A DNA stretch of 64,000 nt from Gemmatimonadota bacterium (GCA_009837395.1 VXTP01000022.1:1-64000); one strand, 5' to 3'. Positions 8,402 through 18,100 are shown, numbered from the stretch's first letter. Notes: a model not told the origin generated them from the letters alone. Program-made: numbers and translations.

Positions 8402-9847
8402 TTAGATGAACGAGCCTTTCCGGCTCGCGGTGGGCTCCGCTCAGCAGAACCAGGCCTCGGTCAGCCTGGGGACGCGCCGCCGTTTGAGCGGGATGTCGTG
8501 AAAAGGCTGCTCCGAAGGCGCCTCGACGCCCGCCGCTTCCGCCGCCAGGCACCGGATCCGGTGGAACACCCGCCGGTTGACCCTTTCCTCTCCCGAAGCG
8601 TCGGCTTCTTCCACGAGACGGGAAACCCGTTGATGCAGTCGGTCCATGCGCCCATCGTCATGGCGCCAGGCGTAGGTGAAGCTGGCTTCATCCAGCTCGC
8701 CGATCCACGACCGGGTATCCGCTTCGGCCAGCAGGGCCGACCCCGGTGGCACGAGCAGGCGGATGGTGTACTGCACCGGGTCGATGTGGTCGACCAGATC
8801 GTGGACTTCGACGAAATCCAGCAGATCAAGGTAGTCGTCCATGGTCGCCCAGGGCGTGAAGGCCACCAGCGAAGGCCGCATGGGCAGGTCCGCTTCGCGC
8901 AGGATGGCGAGGGCCCTGACGACGTCGTCGCGGGTGTGTCCTTTCCTGAGACGCTCCAGTACCAGGTCGCTGACCGACTCCACGGCCGATACGACGAAGA
9001 TGCCGCCCAGGTCCCGGGCTTCCGGGAAAAAGGACGGATGCCGGAGGATGTGTTCGATTTTAGTGGTGAAATCGAAGGTGAGACCGGGGTGGACGTCGCT
9101 CATCCTGCGCAAGATACGCAGGACGTGGGTGGGGCCGTTCAGGAAGTCCGGGTCCCCGAAGGTGATGTGCCGTGCGCCCATGCGCACCTGCTGTTCCACG
9201 TCGGCGAGCACCACGTCGGCGGGCACGGCGAAGAACCGCCCGTTGTACACCGGCGTGATCGGGCAGTGCAGACAGGTATGCAGGCAGCCGCGCGTGGTCT
9301 CGGTGTACCCGGCGGGAAGTGATTCGATGCCGTTGTCCAGCTGGGCGTACCGCTTCAGCCCGGGCAGTGTATCGCGGTTCGGGACCAGCCAGGACTGGCG
9401 GGTGAGATTCGGGGCGCCGTCCGCACCACCGGCCGATGTGGGATCCGCAATCGCCGCTGACGATTCGCCGTCGCACAGCTTCCCGACCAGGTCGCAAAGC
9501 GGTTGCTCAAACTCGCCGCCGATCACCGAGTCGGCCCCGTGGGACAGGAGATACTCGGCGTTCAGCGTGGCGTAGAGTCCGTAGAAGCAGAGATGCGCGC
9601 CGGGGTTGAGGATCCGGATGCGGCGCGACAGGTCCATCCCGACCCGCATGGCCGTGTGCATGGGCACCGAGATGCCGATGAAGCCGGCCCGGCGGACTAT
9701 ATCCTCCGGGACCGGTTCGATCGCGGCGTCGACGACAGAGACGTTATATCCTTCGGACTTCAGGCGTGCGGCGGGGGAGGCCAGGCTGAAGGGCTGATGG
9801 CCCAGTTCATAGCAGGAAATGAGCAGGATATCATCGTCACGCTTCAT
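8402..9847 (-). CDS. B12-binding radical SAM selenoprotein with C-U-A-E-P tail
   Basis: The N-terminal part (MKRDDDILLISCYELGHQP, then GFIGISVPMHTAM) is a cobalamin-binding-type Rossmann domain. A radical SAM domain follows with CxxxCxxC in TRGCLHTCLHCPITP (C188, C192, C195). The ORF track stops at TGA 8443-8441 after LTEAWFC, but the frame continues AEPTASRKGSFI to TAA at 8404-8402. Read with selenocysteine the tail is C468-U469-A-E-P. From memory, RefSeq names a 'CUAEP/CCAEP-tail radical SAM (seleno)protein' family with this ending. A SECIS-like hairpin follows at the right distance. I chose the ATG at 9847 because the longer ORF overlaps yggX and reads as non-coding there. Reaction and substrate are unknown. 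Total 481 aa including Sec. Confidence 0.88.
8410..8428 (-). promoter_or_regulatory. Bacterial SECIS-like hairpin of the radical SAM gene
   Basis: In the mRNA, GCGAGCC pairs with GGCTCGU (six Watson-Crick pairs plus a G-U) around a GGAAA loop. The loop begins 19 bases after the UGA. Known bacterial SECIS elements lie in the coding sequence shortly after UGA and carry a G at the start of a small apical loop, which fits. On the plus strand the same hairpin lies after the 8367 stop but has no T-run. Confidence 0.75.
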
Positions 9848-9894
9848 GATGAAACCACGGGGCGGCGACGGCTGCGGTGACGGCGGCGGCCGGT

Positions 9895-10170
9895 TTATTT
9901 CGTCTGAGGGGGACGGTATCCCGGCGGCATTTCGGCGCCTTCTCCAAAGAAGAACTCTTCCAGGTGCCGGTCGTAGACTTCCTGGCCCTCGGTCGTGGCG
10001 AGATTCAGGCGGTACTCGTTGATCACCATGACCGAATAGTTGATCCACATCTGCCAGGCCTGTTTGGAAATGTTATCGTAGATGCGCTGACCGAGTTCGT
10101 TGGGGAAGGGGACGAAATCGAGTCCTTCGAGTTCCTCTTTGAGCTTGGCGCAGTGGACCATGCGGGCCAT
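9895..10170 (-). CDS. yggX: Fe(2+)-trafficking protein YggX
   Basis: A 91-aa protein matching the YggX family over its whole length: MVHCAKLKEELEGLDFVPFP, then ELGQRIYDNISKQAWQMW and VINEYRLN. The near-N-terminal Cys (VHC) is the conserved family cysteine. Family members protect Fe-S clusters and handle labile iron under oxidative stress. The ATG has a strong GGAGG seven bases upstream. The radical SAM selenoprotein, an Fe-S enzyme, starts 47 bases downstream on the same strand, so the two probably form an operon. Confidence 0.95.
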   Translation of the reverse strand: MARMVHCAKLKEELEGLDFVPFPNELGQRIYDNISKQAWQMWINYSVMVINEYRLNLATTEGQEVYDRHLEEFFFGEGAEMPPGYRPPQTK

Positions 10171-10407
10171 GCCGGGCCTCCTCGTAACGGGCGTAGTCTT
10201 CGCTGATCAATGACCGGATAGTATCTCTTGCGTTACAACACAGGCTATATACCCGCCCGCCCCTGGTTTGTCAAGTTGACCGTGGCCGTTTCCCGGCATC
10301 GAAGCGGTGCGCCCAGCCTAGAAGCGCTGCGCCTCGTCTCGAAGCGCCTCGCCCGGACGTAAACCCGCCTTCTCGCCCGGATCCTCTGCGTTCCTGCAAT
10401 GGCCGCC

Positions 10408-11928
10408 TCAGTCCTTGATGTACTGCGACAGTACCGCGTCCATGGCGGCGTTGCCGCTGGGATAGCGACCTTCCGGAACGCCGAGGCCGTGGTCAAGCAG
10501 CAGGCCGAGTGCGGCGGGATACCCGCCGTTATCCCGATTCCACTGGCAGTGCATCACGGCGTGGATCGGGTCCTGGAAATACCCGCCGATGGGCTCGGTG
10601 GAAGCGCCCAGCCGGAGGAGGAAGTCGACCATTTCGGGATGACCCTTGCACAGGGCCCAGTACAGGGGCGTAGCCTCCATCCAGCCGCGAGCGTCTATCG
10701 GCCATCCCAGGTCCGCCATGAGACGGACCGCGGCCCAGTTGTCCACCTGGGCCACGTGGCTGATCAGGGTCCTGTCGTCGTCGTTTAATTGGTTCAGGTG
10801 ACGACCTTTAAGCCTTTGCACGCCTTCGAAATCCGTATTGGCGCACGCGACGACGAAGCGATCGTATTCGGACATGGGGGACGGCTCCGCGCCATGCTGC
10901 CTGAGGAGCGACGCGATCTCCCCGCGACCGAGCCGCAGGGCAAAGTCGAGCGGCGTCCGGCCGACGATCCCGAGCGCCGTGCTCTTCCCGGTTGAGGTAC
11001 GGGCATTGGGGTCCGCACCAGCGTCCAGGAGCGCGCCGATGACTTCGACCGTGTTGTTTCGCTTAACGGCCCAGTGCAGGGACGTTTCCCCGTCGGCGGG
11101 ATGGATGGCGTTGGGATCGGCGCCCTGGTCGAGAAACCACCGGATGCCTTCGGTCCAGTTCATGTCCATGACGTGCTTGATGCAGTAGGAAACCGCTTCC
11201 GCGTCCAGTCCGTTCGCCGCGACCGTATCCAGCAGTTCCAGGTTGAACTTCTCGCAGGCGTGGTACAGGGACTCGTTGTCGTTGGGGTCGGCGCCCGCGT
11301 CCACCAGCACCCGGGCCGCCGGCACGCAGTTGTTTTCCACGCATCCGTAGAGGGCCGACTCCTTCCAGTCGTCATCGTTCACCCAGTAGCTGTCCGGATC
11401 GGCGCCGTACCGCAGGAGCAGTTCCAGGATGCGGACCATGGCGTCGGCACGCTCGGAAAGAAAACAGGACCACGTCGCGTGGAGAATCGGGGTCCAGTCT
11501 CTCGGGCCGCCTTTTGTCGTGGCCGCGGCGGGATCGGTCGCCAGGATGCCCGTGACGGCATCCACGTCCCCGGCGGCGCAGGCGGCATGGATATCTCCCC
11601 GGACGAGTTCCGGCGCCGATGCGAGCACGGCCTCGGCGCGTTGCCGATCGCCCCAGAACCAGGCCGAGGACAGGAACATCTCCCGCTTTTCGTCCAGGTC
11701 CCGAGCGGCGACTTCGAGGTGGATCTTCAGGTGGGGCCAGGACCTGAATCCACGTTCCCGGGCGATGGCGTGATAGGCGTCCGACAGCACGACGCGGTCA
11801 CGCCGCGCTCCGGTGGCCGACCGAATCCTGTCGACGGCGTCTTCTTCGCCGCTGCGCGCGGACTTCAGCAGCGTTTTCGCCTGCAGTCTGAGATGGCGTA
11901 AATCGGGATGGGAAGGCAGAGACGGCAT
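10408..11928 (-). CDS. Ankyrin-repeat protein with N-terminal YGF-SW helical module (ANK1)
   Basis: A 506-aa soluble protein. Residues about 1-75 form a helical module (LPSHPDLRHLRLQAKTLLK, then HAIARERGFRSWPHLKIHLE) that recurs in ANK2, ANK3 and ANK9. The rest is degenerate and canonical ankyrin repeats (RYGADPDS, DAGADPND, DQGADPNAIH, DAGADPNART). It shares a block (SIHAACAAGD, then KGGPRDWTPILH) with ANK2, so the two are paralogues. The start at 11928 has AAGGAGG just upstream; the longer ORF in the track is not supported. It is transcribed divergently from the AraC gene 236 bases away. Probably a protein-binding scaffold; no enzymatic motif is seen. Confidence 0.9.
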   Translation of the reverse strand: MPSLPSHPDLRHLRLQAKTLLKSARSGEEDAVDRIRSATGARRDRVVLSDAYHAIARERGFRSWPHLKIHLEVAARDLDEKREMFLSSAWFWGDRQRAEAVLASAPELVRGDIHAACAAGDVDAVTGILATDPAAATTKGGPRDWTPILHATWSCFLSERADAMVRILELLLRYGADPDSYWVNDDDWKESALYGCVENNCVPAARVLVDAGADPNDNESLYHACEKFNLELLDTVAANGLDAEAVSYCIKHVMDMNWTEGIRWFLDQGADPNAIHPADGETSLHWAVKRNNTVEVIGALLDAGADPNARTSTGKSTALGIVGRTPLDFALRLGRGEIASLLRQHGAEPSPMSEYDRFVVACANTDFEGVQRLKGRHLNQLNDDDRTLISHVAQVDNWAAVRLMADLGWPIDARGWMEATPLYWALCKGHPEMVDFLLRLGASTEPIGGYFQDPIHAVMHCQWNRDNGGYPAALGLLLDHGLGVPEGRYPSGNAAMDAVLSQYIKD

Positions 11929-12164
11929 GGAACCTCCTTCGCGCGGCCATGAGACCGCCGGAACACCCGTGTGTCCGCCGTACGGGCAGGAAGAAGGTTG
12001 CCAGTACAGATGGGAACCAACGCAGGTGAACTTGTGTTCTTTCCGCGGACGGGCGGCGTCCTGCACACGCCGGTTATGAAATGGTAAAGGCGCCTCGCAG
12101 GTGCGTCAAGAAAAAGCGTCCGGCTTGACGCACGCACCTTTTCCCGTTACCTATCGCATCAGTC

Positions 12165-13043
12165 ATGATCTATCGAGAATTCGAAACGCACGCAGACCTC
12201 GCGCCTTACGTCCAACTCGTCTGGATGATGGAATCCGAGCACGAGGACGACCACGCGCCCAGGTCGCTCATCGTGCCGGACGGCATCGTGGAGATCGTCT
12301 TCCACTACGGCGATCCGTGGATCACGACCGTGGCGGGTGGAAATCGCATGGTCCAGCCGCGGAGTTTCGCGGTCTCCCAGATGCGAAAGTATATCGAAAT
12401 CGAATCCAACGGCCGGACCGGCTTCGTTTCGGTGCGCTTCTATCCGTGGGGCGCCTACCACTTCTTCGACAGGCCCGTCGACAGTCTTCTGGATGATACG
12501 GTGAGCACCGCGATGCTGTGGCCGGAGCATTACGACGATTTGATGGAGAAAATCCGTGCGGTAGCGAGCGGCATGGGTGGTGCGAGCAGCACAGGCGGTG
12601 CGAGCGGCACGGGCGGTGCAGGCGGCACGAGCGGTGCAGGCGGCTCGGGCCTCGCCTCTGTCGTGCAGGGGTTCCTGCTGGACCGGTTGAAGGAGCACTT
12701 CAAGGATGACGTAGCGCTCGACGAGTCGGTTAAGCTCATCCGGTCCACGGGCGGGCAACTGTCCGTCGAAGAGGTCGGTGAACGCGTCGGTCTCTCCAGG
12801 AAGCAGCTGGAAAGGAAGTTCGTGGCTACGGTCGGTACGACGCCAAAGACCTTTGCCCGCATCAGCCGGTTCCTGAACATCTGCCATCACCTGGACAGGT
12901 ACCGGGACAGTACGCTGACCCGGCTGGCCCACGAATGCGGGTATTTCGACCAGGCCCATTTCATCCGGGAATTCAGTGTTTTTACCGGGTTTACCCCGAA
13001 GGCATTCTTTGATAAAAACAACGTTAAATTCGCGGAACTCTAG
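12165..13043 (+). CDS. AraC-family transcriptional regulator
   Basis: A 292-aa regulator. The N-terminal half (YREFETHADLAPYVQLVW, then IVPDGIVEIVFHYGDPW) is the effector domain common in this AraC subgroup (DUF6597-like). The C-terminal third is the double helix-turn-helix: LSVEEVGERVGLSRKQLERKF, then LTRLAHECGYFDQAHFIREF and FTGFTPKAFF. Between them lies a Gly/Ala/Ser/Thr-rich insert (about residues 139-164) encoded by a simple repeat, which probably lengthens the interdomain linker. The target is unknown; the nearest candidates are divergent ANK1 and the downstream VOC and membrane-protein genes. Confidence 0.92.
   Translation: MIYREFETHADLAPYVQLVWMMESEHEDDHAPRSLIVPDGIVEIVFHYGDPWITTVAGGNRMVQPRSFAVSQMRKYIEIESNGRTGFVSVRFYPWGAYHFFDRPVDSLLDDTVSTAMLWPEHYDDLMEKIRAVASGMGGASSTGGASGTGGAGGTSGAGGSGLASVVQGFLLDRLKEHFKDDVALDESVKLIRSTGGQLSVEEVGERVGLSRKQLERKFVATVGTTPKTFARISRFLNICHHLDRYRDSTLTRLAHECGYFDQAHFIREFSVFTGFTPKAFFDKNNVKFAEL
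12574..12651 (+). repeat. In-frame Gly/Ala/Ser simple repeat in the AraC gene
   Basis: Degenerate copies of ggtgcgagcggcacgggc encode the linker between the effector and DNA-binding domains. The frame is preserved. Confidence 0.85.
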
Positions 13044-13192
13044 ACTTGTGTCTCATTTTTACAATTTTAACACACCACGCGTTGTATCTTTAGTCATGAA
13101 AGTGATCTGACATCGACGAATCCGCCATCCGCGCGGTGGGTGACCAGGCGAATCCGTCACCCGCGCGGTGGCTTACCGTAAGGAGATTTATC

Positions 13193-13618
13193 GTGAAACT
13201 GGTACCCTATCTGGCATTCAACGGTCAATGCGAGGAGGCGCTCGAGTTTTACCGGGACTGTCTCGGTGGTTCAGTAGTGAACCTGAGTCACTACAGCAAA
13301 GACCAGGACATCGGCATGGAAATCCCCGACCACATGGTGGGAAAGGCCATGCACATGTCCATCCAGTTCGGCGAGAACATGCTCATGGGTTCCGACCATA
13401 TTGAAACGGTTCCTTCGGACACCAACATCTCGCTTTCGATCGACTTCGCGAGCGTGGATGAACAGGAGCAGGCATTCAGCGCCATGTCCGCAGGCGGCGA
13501 GGTGACCATGCCGCTGCAGGATACGTTCTGGGGCTCCCGTTTTGGAATGATCACGGACAAATTCGGCATTAACTGGATGTTCAACTGTCACCTGAACACA
13601 CCGGAGCAATCGTCATGA
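13193..13618 (+). CDS. VOC-superfamily (PhnB-like glyoxalase) protein
   Basis: A 141-aa protein of the PhnB-like vicinal-oxygen-chelate type. It starts KLVPYLAFNGQCEEALEFY and contains MGSDH and DTFWGSRFGMITDKFGINW, typical of this group. The GTG at 13193 has AAGGAG seven bases upstream, a better start than the longer ORF. Its stop overlaps the start of the next gene (ATGA), indicating translational coupling. Members of this family bind small molecules; the ligand cannot be inferred. Confidence 0.9.
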   Translation: MKLVPYLAFNGQCEEALEFYRDCLGGSVVNLSHYSKDQDIGMEIPDHMVGKAMHMSIQFGENMLMGSDHIETVPSDTNISLSIDFASVDEQEQAFSAMSAGGEVTMPLQDTFWGSRFGMITDKFGINWMFNCHLNTPEQSS

Positions 13619-13941
13619 AGCGCGTACCATTGGGTTTGATCGCCGGCGCGGTGCTCGGTTTGCTGGACGGGCTGTCCGCCTTCCTGATTCCCGAAGCGCA
13701 GGGCATGATGACCGAAATCATCGTGTGGGGAACGGCGAAGGGCCTGGTCACGGGTCTGCTGGTCGGCATGATCGCGTGCAGGATCGAGGGGGTCGGCAAG
13801 AACGTGCTGGCCGGCGGCGCGGTGGGTGCGGTCCTTTCGCTGCTCGCGGCGGCCTCCACCGGCTCCTACGTCGAGATCGTGCCCACGGGGATCGTCATCG
13901 GGTTGCTGGCGGGCCTTGTCGTATCGAAATGGGGAAAGTGA
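13615..13941 (+). CDS. Small four-helix membrane protein
   Basis: A 108-aa, very hydrophobic protein with probable membrane segments at about 5-25, 36-54, 63-80 and 85-104, rich in Gly and Ala. I do not recognise a family. It overlaps the upstream VOC gene by four bases and is therefore probably co-translated with it. Confidence 0.75.
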   Translation: MKRVPLGLIAGAVLGLLDGLSAFLIPEAQGMMTEIIVWGTAKGLVTGLLVGMIACRIEGVGKNVLAGGAVGAVLSLLAAASTGSYVEIVPTGIVIGLLAGLVVSKWGK

Positions 13942-13965
13942 TCCCGGGAAACGGTTGAGGATACA

Positions 13966-15777
13966 TCAAGATGGGTCGTCGGCGTCTGTTTCCACGCCCC
14001 CGTATCCGCGCAGCAATTCGGCCAGGTCGTCTCTTCGACTCAATCCGTCGATAAGCTCCAGCCTGTCGAGCGGTGTCAGGCCCTCGTCGTTTCTGGCATT
14101 GACATCGGCTCCGTGCGCTACGAGCAGCCGGAGTATCTCCTCCGTATCTTCCATCCGGTTATCCACGTCGAGACCGTGCAGCGGCGTGTTCCCCGCGTCG
14201 TCCCGTTCGCGGGCGCAGTCGGGGTCATGCTCCAGCAGCTCCCGAACGCGGTCCAGCAGATCCGATTTTACGGCCCGGTGTATCCCGGCGAACGGTGCCA
14301 GGTATTCGACCACGTGGTCCTGCTGGTAGTGGCTGGCATGGCCGATCGCTTCGATGCCGTGTCCCCCGTCCCGTTGAGGCGCATCGACCCCCAGATCGAT
14401 CAGCAGCTTGATCATGTCCAGGTGGCCGTACCGGGCCGCTTCGTGCATTCCGCAGGCATTCAGGTCGAATCCCAACTCGGCCATCAGCCGGACCGCGTCC
14501 CTGTTGTCCGATCCAATGGCGTTCTCCATGAGCGCGTTACCACGTTCTCCGAGTTTTTCTATCAGTAATGGATTGCGGACTAGCAATGCACGGGCCCGGT
14601 TCCCGTCTCCAGCAATACACGCTCCCGAGAATCGGTCCCGGTCGTCCAGCGGGAACGTACGCGCGCCGCAAGCCGCCAGGTACTCGGCGATTGCCTCATT
14701 CCCGTGGTAGATGGCTTCGCCGTAAGGGGAGCGCGCATCAGGCCGGTTGGAAGGCCGGTTTACGTCTGCGCCGTTTTCGACCAGTAGTCGAACCCGATCC
14801 GGATAGTTCCAACGGGCAGCCCACTGCAGTTGATAGGCCAGCATGTCCGCCGGACTGCTCAGCCAGCCTTTCGATTGCTTGCCAAGCAACCGGTACCAGG
14901 GCCGTTTCCCTTCCTTTCCCAGTCCGTGGGCGAACAGGAACCGCAGGTGCTCGTCGTCGCGGCTGAACATCCGGTTGTAGAGGGTCTGCGCGTCGTTGGG
15001 ATCGGCGCCGGCCGCGATCAGGATCTCCGCCAGTTCGTAGCAGTTCCGGTGGGGCGGGCACCTTGCCGGACCGTTTTCCCCCTCGCCGAATACACCGGTA
15101 AGGACGGTGTAAGGACAGGGAAAGCCCGCCCATAGATAGCCCGCGTTCGGGTCGGCGCCATGGGCGAGCAGCAACCGAGCCAATTCGACGGTCACAGGTT
15201 CCGATTTCCCGGGATCCAGACGGGAAAACGCCACGTAGAGCAGCGGTTCCCAGTCATTGGGGCCGCCCTGAGTCTTCGCAAGTTCGGGGCTGGTTCTCAA
15301 AAAGGCGGCTACGGCAGAAACGTCACCGGCCACGGCCGCGGCATGAATACTCGTCCGGGAAAGTTCCGGCTGGGCATCCAGTATGCGCCGGGCCCTTGCC
15401 CACCTCGACGGGTGATCCTGGGCGCCCTGCGTCAGACAGGCGAGACGGATGAAATCGTCGGCGTATCCAGCGCCGTCACTCGGATTCGACGGTGTGGGTT
15501 CCACGTTGGGACTGCGCGAAAAGTCTTCGACCGTGCGGAAGTACCGTTCGACGCGGCTCCAGTCCGGGAATCCGTAGCTAAGGGCCAAGGCGTCGCGGGC
15601 GTCCTGCGGTGTGAGGGAGGACGGATCCGGTGCGGGATGGTCCCGGGCCGCCATGCCCGGCACTGCTTCCGCCCCGCCCCGGTGTGCCTCGAACAGCTCG
15701 CGGGCTTCGCCGGCGATATCGTCCAGGGCGACCGGATACGGCCATGGTTTTGAAGGGAGTGGATCCAATTCTGGCAT
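13966..15777 (-). CDS. Ankyrin-repeat protein with N-terminal YGF-SW module (ANK2)
   Basis: A 603-aa paralogue of ANK1. The N-terminal module is recognisable by LTPQDARDALALSYGFPDWS. The shared block (SIHAAAVAGDVSAV, then QGGPNDWEPLLYVAFSR) is followed by ankyrin repeats (AHGADPNAGY, AAGADPNDAQ, ENGADVNRPS, AHGADVNARNDEGLTPLDRL). The middle section is degenerate. No signal peptide, membrane segment or catalytic motif is seen. It lies 50 bases downstream of ANK3 on the same strand and is probably co-transcribed with it. Confidence 0.9.
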   Translation of the reverse strand: MPELDPLPSKPWPYPVALDDIAGEARELFEAHRGGAEAVPGMAARDHPAPDPSSLTPQDARDALALSYGFPDWSRVERYFRTVEDFSRSPNVEPTPSNPSDGAGYADDFIRLACLTQGAQDHPSRWARARRILDAQPELSRTSIHAAAVAGDVSAVAAFLRTSPELAKTQGGPNDWEPLLYVAFSRLDPGKSEPVTVELARLLLAHGADPNAGYLWAGFPCPYTVLTGVFGEGENGPARCPPHRNCYELAEILIAAGADPNDAQTLYNRMFSRDDEHLRFLFAHGLGKEGKRPWYRLLGKQSKGWLSSPADMLAYQLQWAARWNYPDRVRLLVENGADVNRPSNRPDARSPYGEAIYHGNEAIAEYLAACGARTFPLDDRDRFSGACIAGDGNRARALLVRNPLLIEKLGERGNALMENAIGSDNRDAVRLMAELGFDLNACGMHEAARYGHLDMIKLLIDLGVDAPQRDGGHGIEAIGHASHYQQDHVVEYLAPFAGIHRAVKSDLLDRVRELLEHDPDCARERDDAGNTPLHGLDVDNRMEDTEEILRLLVAHGADVNARNDEGLTPLDRLELIDGLSRRDDLAELLRGYGGVETDADDPS

Positions 15778-15827
15778 GCTGCGTATTCTCGGGTTCGGAT
15801 CGGCCGCTCGCGGCCTGCGGGTTCGGT

Positions 15828-17051
15828 TCAGCCACCCGCCTCAGTGACGCGTCGAAGCGCGTCCTGGTTGACGAGATCAGGGTAGACAAATCTCCGGGCG
15901 TACTCGACCGCTGTGACATCCCTCCACGTGTATTCTCCGCCCTCCGGCGTCGGTTTGCGAAGGGACGCGCGCACCGCCGGGTCGGCGCCGTGTTCCAGAA
16001 GCAGATCGGCCATGTCCGTAAAGTTGCGTGGTACATGCAGAGAGGCCATGGCATGGAACAGCGGCGTCCAGCCCCCGTACCCCTCGTGATCGGTTCCAGC
16101 GGGCGCATTGACGTCGGCGCCTTGTTCAATCAGCCACCCGGCCATTTCCATGTCGCAGAACTCGACGGCCATGTGTAGCAGCGTTACGCCGCCGGTCAGG
16201 GGGGTCGCAAATGCGTACGGCGTGGGATGCTTGATCCCGAAGTCCGGCGGGAAGATCTCTTCCACGCTGAACGGTCTCGTGAGCAGGTGAGGGTCGCCGA
16301 CCAGGTGCCGCGCAAGACGGTCACTGTACCGGAGATGCAGGGCCATGGGCGGCGTGTCCGGTAACTCAACACCCGCTTCCGCCATGACGCGAAGGCAATC
16401 GGCCTTATTCCCGGGGTTTCGCTCGTTGGTCGCCAGGATCATGCCTGCGTTTTCCGGCAGCAGCCTGCCGCCCTTCGACGAGAGGTGGCGCAACATCCCC
16501 GACGCCAGCGTCATGCAGGGATAGTCGATTACCCGGTATGGTCGGCCGGACGGCGATACCGTCGTCGCATTCGGATCGGCGCCGTGGCGGAGAAGCAATT
16601 CCACGGCGTCCAGGTTCCGATCGAAGCACGCCGCGGCCCGCAACGCCTTTTCCTCCCCTTCGTGTACATCCGCTCCGGCATCGATCAAGGTCTTCATGAC
16701 CCCGGTCCTGCCGAAAAAGGCGGCATAGGCCAGGGGCCGGTAACCGTTGTGCCGGCGCCGCTTGACCCAGTGCCCTTCCCGGTGTATCAGTCCGGGATCG
16801 TCCCGCAGCAACCGCCTCACGCGATCGGCATCGTCCGCCTGGATCGCCCGTTCGAGTGCCCCGATGGTGCCGATCGATCCGACGTAGGCCTCGAGTTTTG
16901 GCCAATCGGGAAACCCGTACCGCGCGGCGATCCGTTGCCGTGCATCGGGCAGCGATGGGCAGGAACCTTCCTCGAGCAGGTCTTCAGCCTCCGCTTCCAG
17001 GTTTTCAAAATCGGGGTAGTCGGGTAGTTGTACAATGGCGGTGTCGGCCAT
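15828..17051 (-). CDS. Ankyrin-repeat protein with N-terminal YGF-SW module (ANK3)
   Basis: A 407-aa protein from the ATG at 17051. An alternative ATG at 17063 adds four residues, but its AAGGA lies too close to it. The N-terminal module reads PDYPDFENLEAEAEDLLEE, then RQRIAARYGFPDWPKLEAYV. Ankyrin repeats follow (YRPLAYAAFFGRTGVMKTLI, RHGADPNATT, EQGADVNAPAG, EHGADPAVR). A C-terminal block (LLHMAVEFCDMEMAGWLIEQ, then GYGGWTPLFHAMAS) resembles ANK12. It probably heads an operon with ANK2. Confidence 0.9.
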   Translation of the reverse strand: MADTAIVQLPDYPDFENLEAEAEDLLEEGSCPSLPDARQRIAARYGFPDWPKLEAYVGSIGTIGALERAIQADDADRVRRLLRDDPGLIHREGHWVKRRRHNGYRPLAYAAFFGRTGVMKTLIDAGADVHEGEEKALRAAACFDRNLDAVELLLRHGADPNATTVSPSGRPYRVIDYPCMTLASGMLRHLSSKGGRLLPENAGMILATNERNPGNKADCLRVMAEAGVELPDTPPMALHLRYSDRLARHLVGDPHLLTRPFSVEEIFPPDFGIKHPTPYAFATPLTGGVTLLHMAVEFCDMEMAGWLIEQGADVNAPAGTDHEGYGGWTPLFHAMASLHVPRNFTDMADLLLEHGADPAVRASLRKPTPEGGEYTWRDVTAVEYARRFVYPDLVNQDALRRVTEAGG

Positions 17052-17219
17052 GTTTCTCACCATCCTTGCGATCGTGCTTCCATTCCGACTTCAATCGGAC
17101 TAATGTCTATACAGCGGATTGTTCATCTTCCGGATACCTGCGCGGTAATGTCCCGAAATTGTTCGGTACTGTGCGGTACATAATGTAATACGATACCTCC
17201 GCCGAAGACAGGGGGCGTA

Positions 17220-18089
17220 ATGGGTTTGGATTTCTCGTTTCTACCTGATTTGCCCCAGGTGGAAACGCTCAAGCGAGTCGCACCTGAAATCTGGTCCAAC
17301 GAAGAGGTGCGGGCCTTTTGGATCGAAGGCAGCTTCGGTCAGGGGACCGCGGACCGGTACAGCGACGTTGATCTTCGATTGGCGGTTCCCGCCGCGCGAT
17401 TCCGGAAATGGGAAACTCCCGATTTTACGGCGCTTTTTAAGGGCCTGTGTATCGCGCACCAACGGCTTTTTCCGCAAGAAGAAGCGATCTTGCATCACGT
17501 TCTGCTCGAAACCGGCGAAATGTACGACCTCGGCATCCAGCAGATCGATCGGCTTGCCCTGCATGGCACCAGCCGCCTGCTTGGTTGCCGGGACCCCGCG
17601 CTGGCCGGGAGTTTCACGGAACCGGTCACAGTATCGGCCGCTGTATCGCCCGGATCGCTGGGCACGGATCCGGATCCCGGTACTGTTGGCCAGTTGATCG
17701 TCGATTTCTGGATTAACTCCAACAAACATCGCAAGGTGCTGTACCGCGGGCTCGATCCCATGGTCGTCGTGGGACTGCAGACCGAGCGCGCGATTCTGAT
17801 CAGGCTCTGGGCGATACACGCGTCCGGACGGGATACAGGCACGGGGACACCGACTATTCATACGCTGACGCCCCAGGTCCGGTCGATCGGGAAAACCGGG
17901 AGAAACGCGCTGGAAGTCCTCGGAGCGCCGGTGAGAAACCGCAGCGAGTTGAAGGCGCTGATCGAACGGCATCGGGATGAGGTCGCCCGCGTCGGGCGTG
18001 TGCTGGCTGAGCGGTATGCCTTCGCCTATCCCGAAGTCGTGGAAGAGACGGTCCGAGCCGGCTGGGACGAGTTTCTTTCCACGGTTTGA
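17220..18089 (+). CDS. Nucleotidyltransferase-fold protein
   Basis: A 289-aa protein with the Pol-beta-type nucleotidyltransferase signature GSFGQGTADRYSDVDLRL at about residues 38-55 (GS motif plus DxD metal ligands). Such proteins include aminoglycoside adenylyltransferases and uncharacterised enzymes. The remainder is helical and not distinctive, so neither substrate nor resistance role can be claimed. It is transcribed divergently from ANK3 (168-base gap) and convergently to ANK4, with 11 bases between the stops. Confidence 0.8.
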   Translation: MGLDFSFLPDLPQVETLKRVAPEIWSNEEVRAFWIEGSFGQGTADRYSDVDLRLAVPAARFRKWETPDFTALFKGLCIAHQRLFPQEEAILHHVLLETGEMYDLGIQQIDRLALHGTSRLLGCRDPALAGSFTEPVTVSAAVSPGSLGTDPDPGTVGQLIVDFWINSNKHRKVLYRGLDPMVVVGLQTERAILIRLWAIHASGRDTGTGTPTIHTLTPQVRSIGKTGRNALEVLGAPVRNRSELKALIERHRDEVARVGRVLAERYAFAYPEVVEETVRAGWDEFLSTV

Positions 18090-18100
18090 AGACCCGGCCG

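Noticed and set aside
8411-8427. Hairpin after the second paralogue as a Rho-independent terminator
   Set aside because: It has no T-run on the plus strand and sits inside the extended selenoprotein frame on the minus strand, where a SECIS role fits better.
12159-12959. A 266-aa minus-strand ORF with Ala/Thr repeats opposite the AraC gene
   Set aside because: It is the antisense reading of the AraC gene, and the repeat is that of the Gly/Ser linker.
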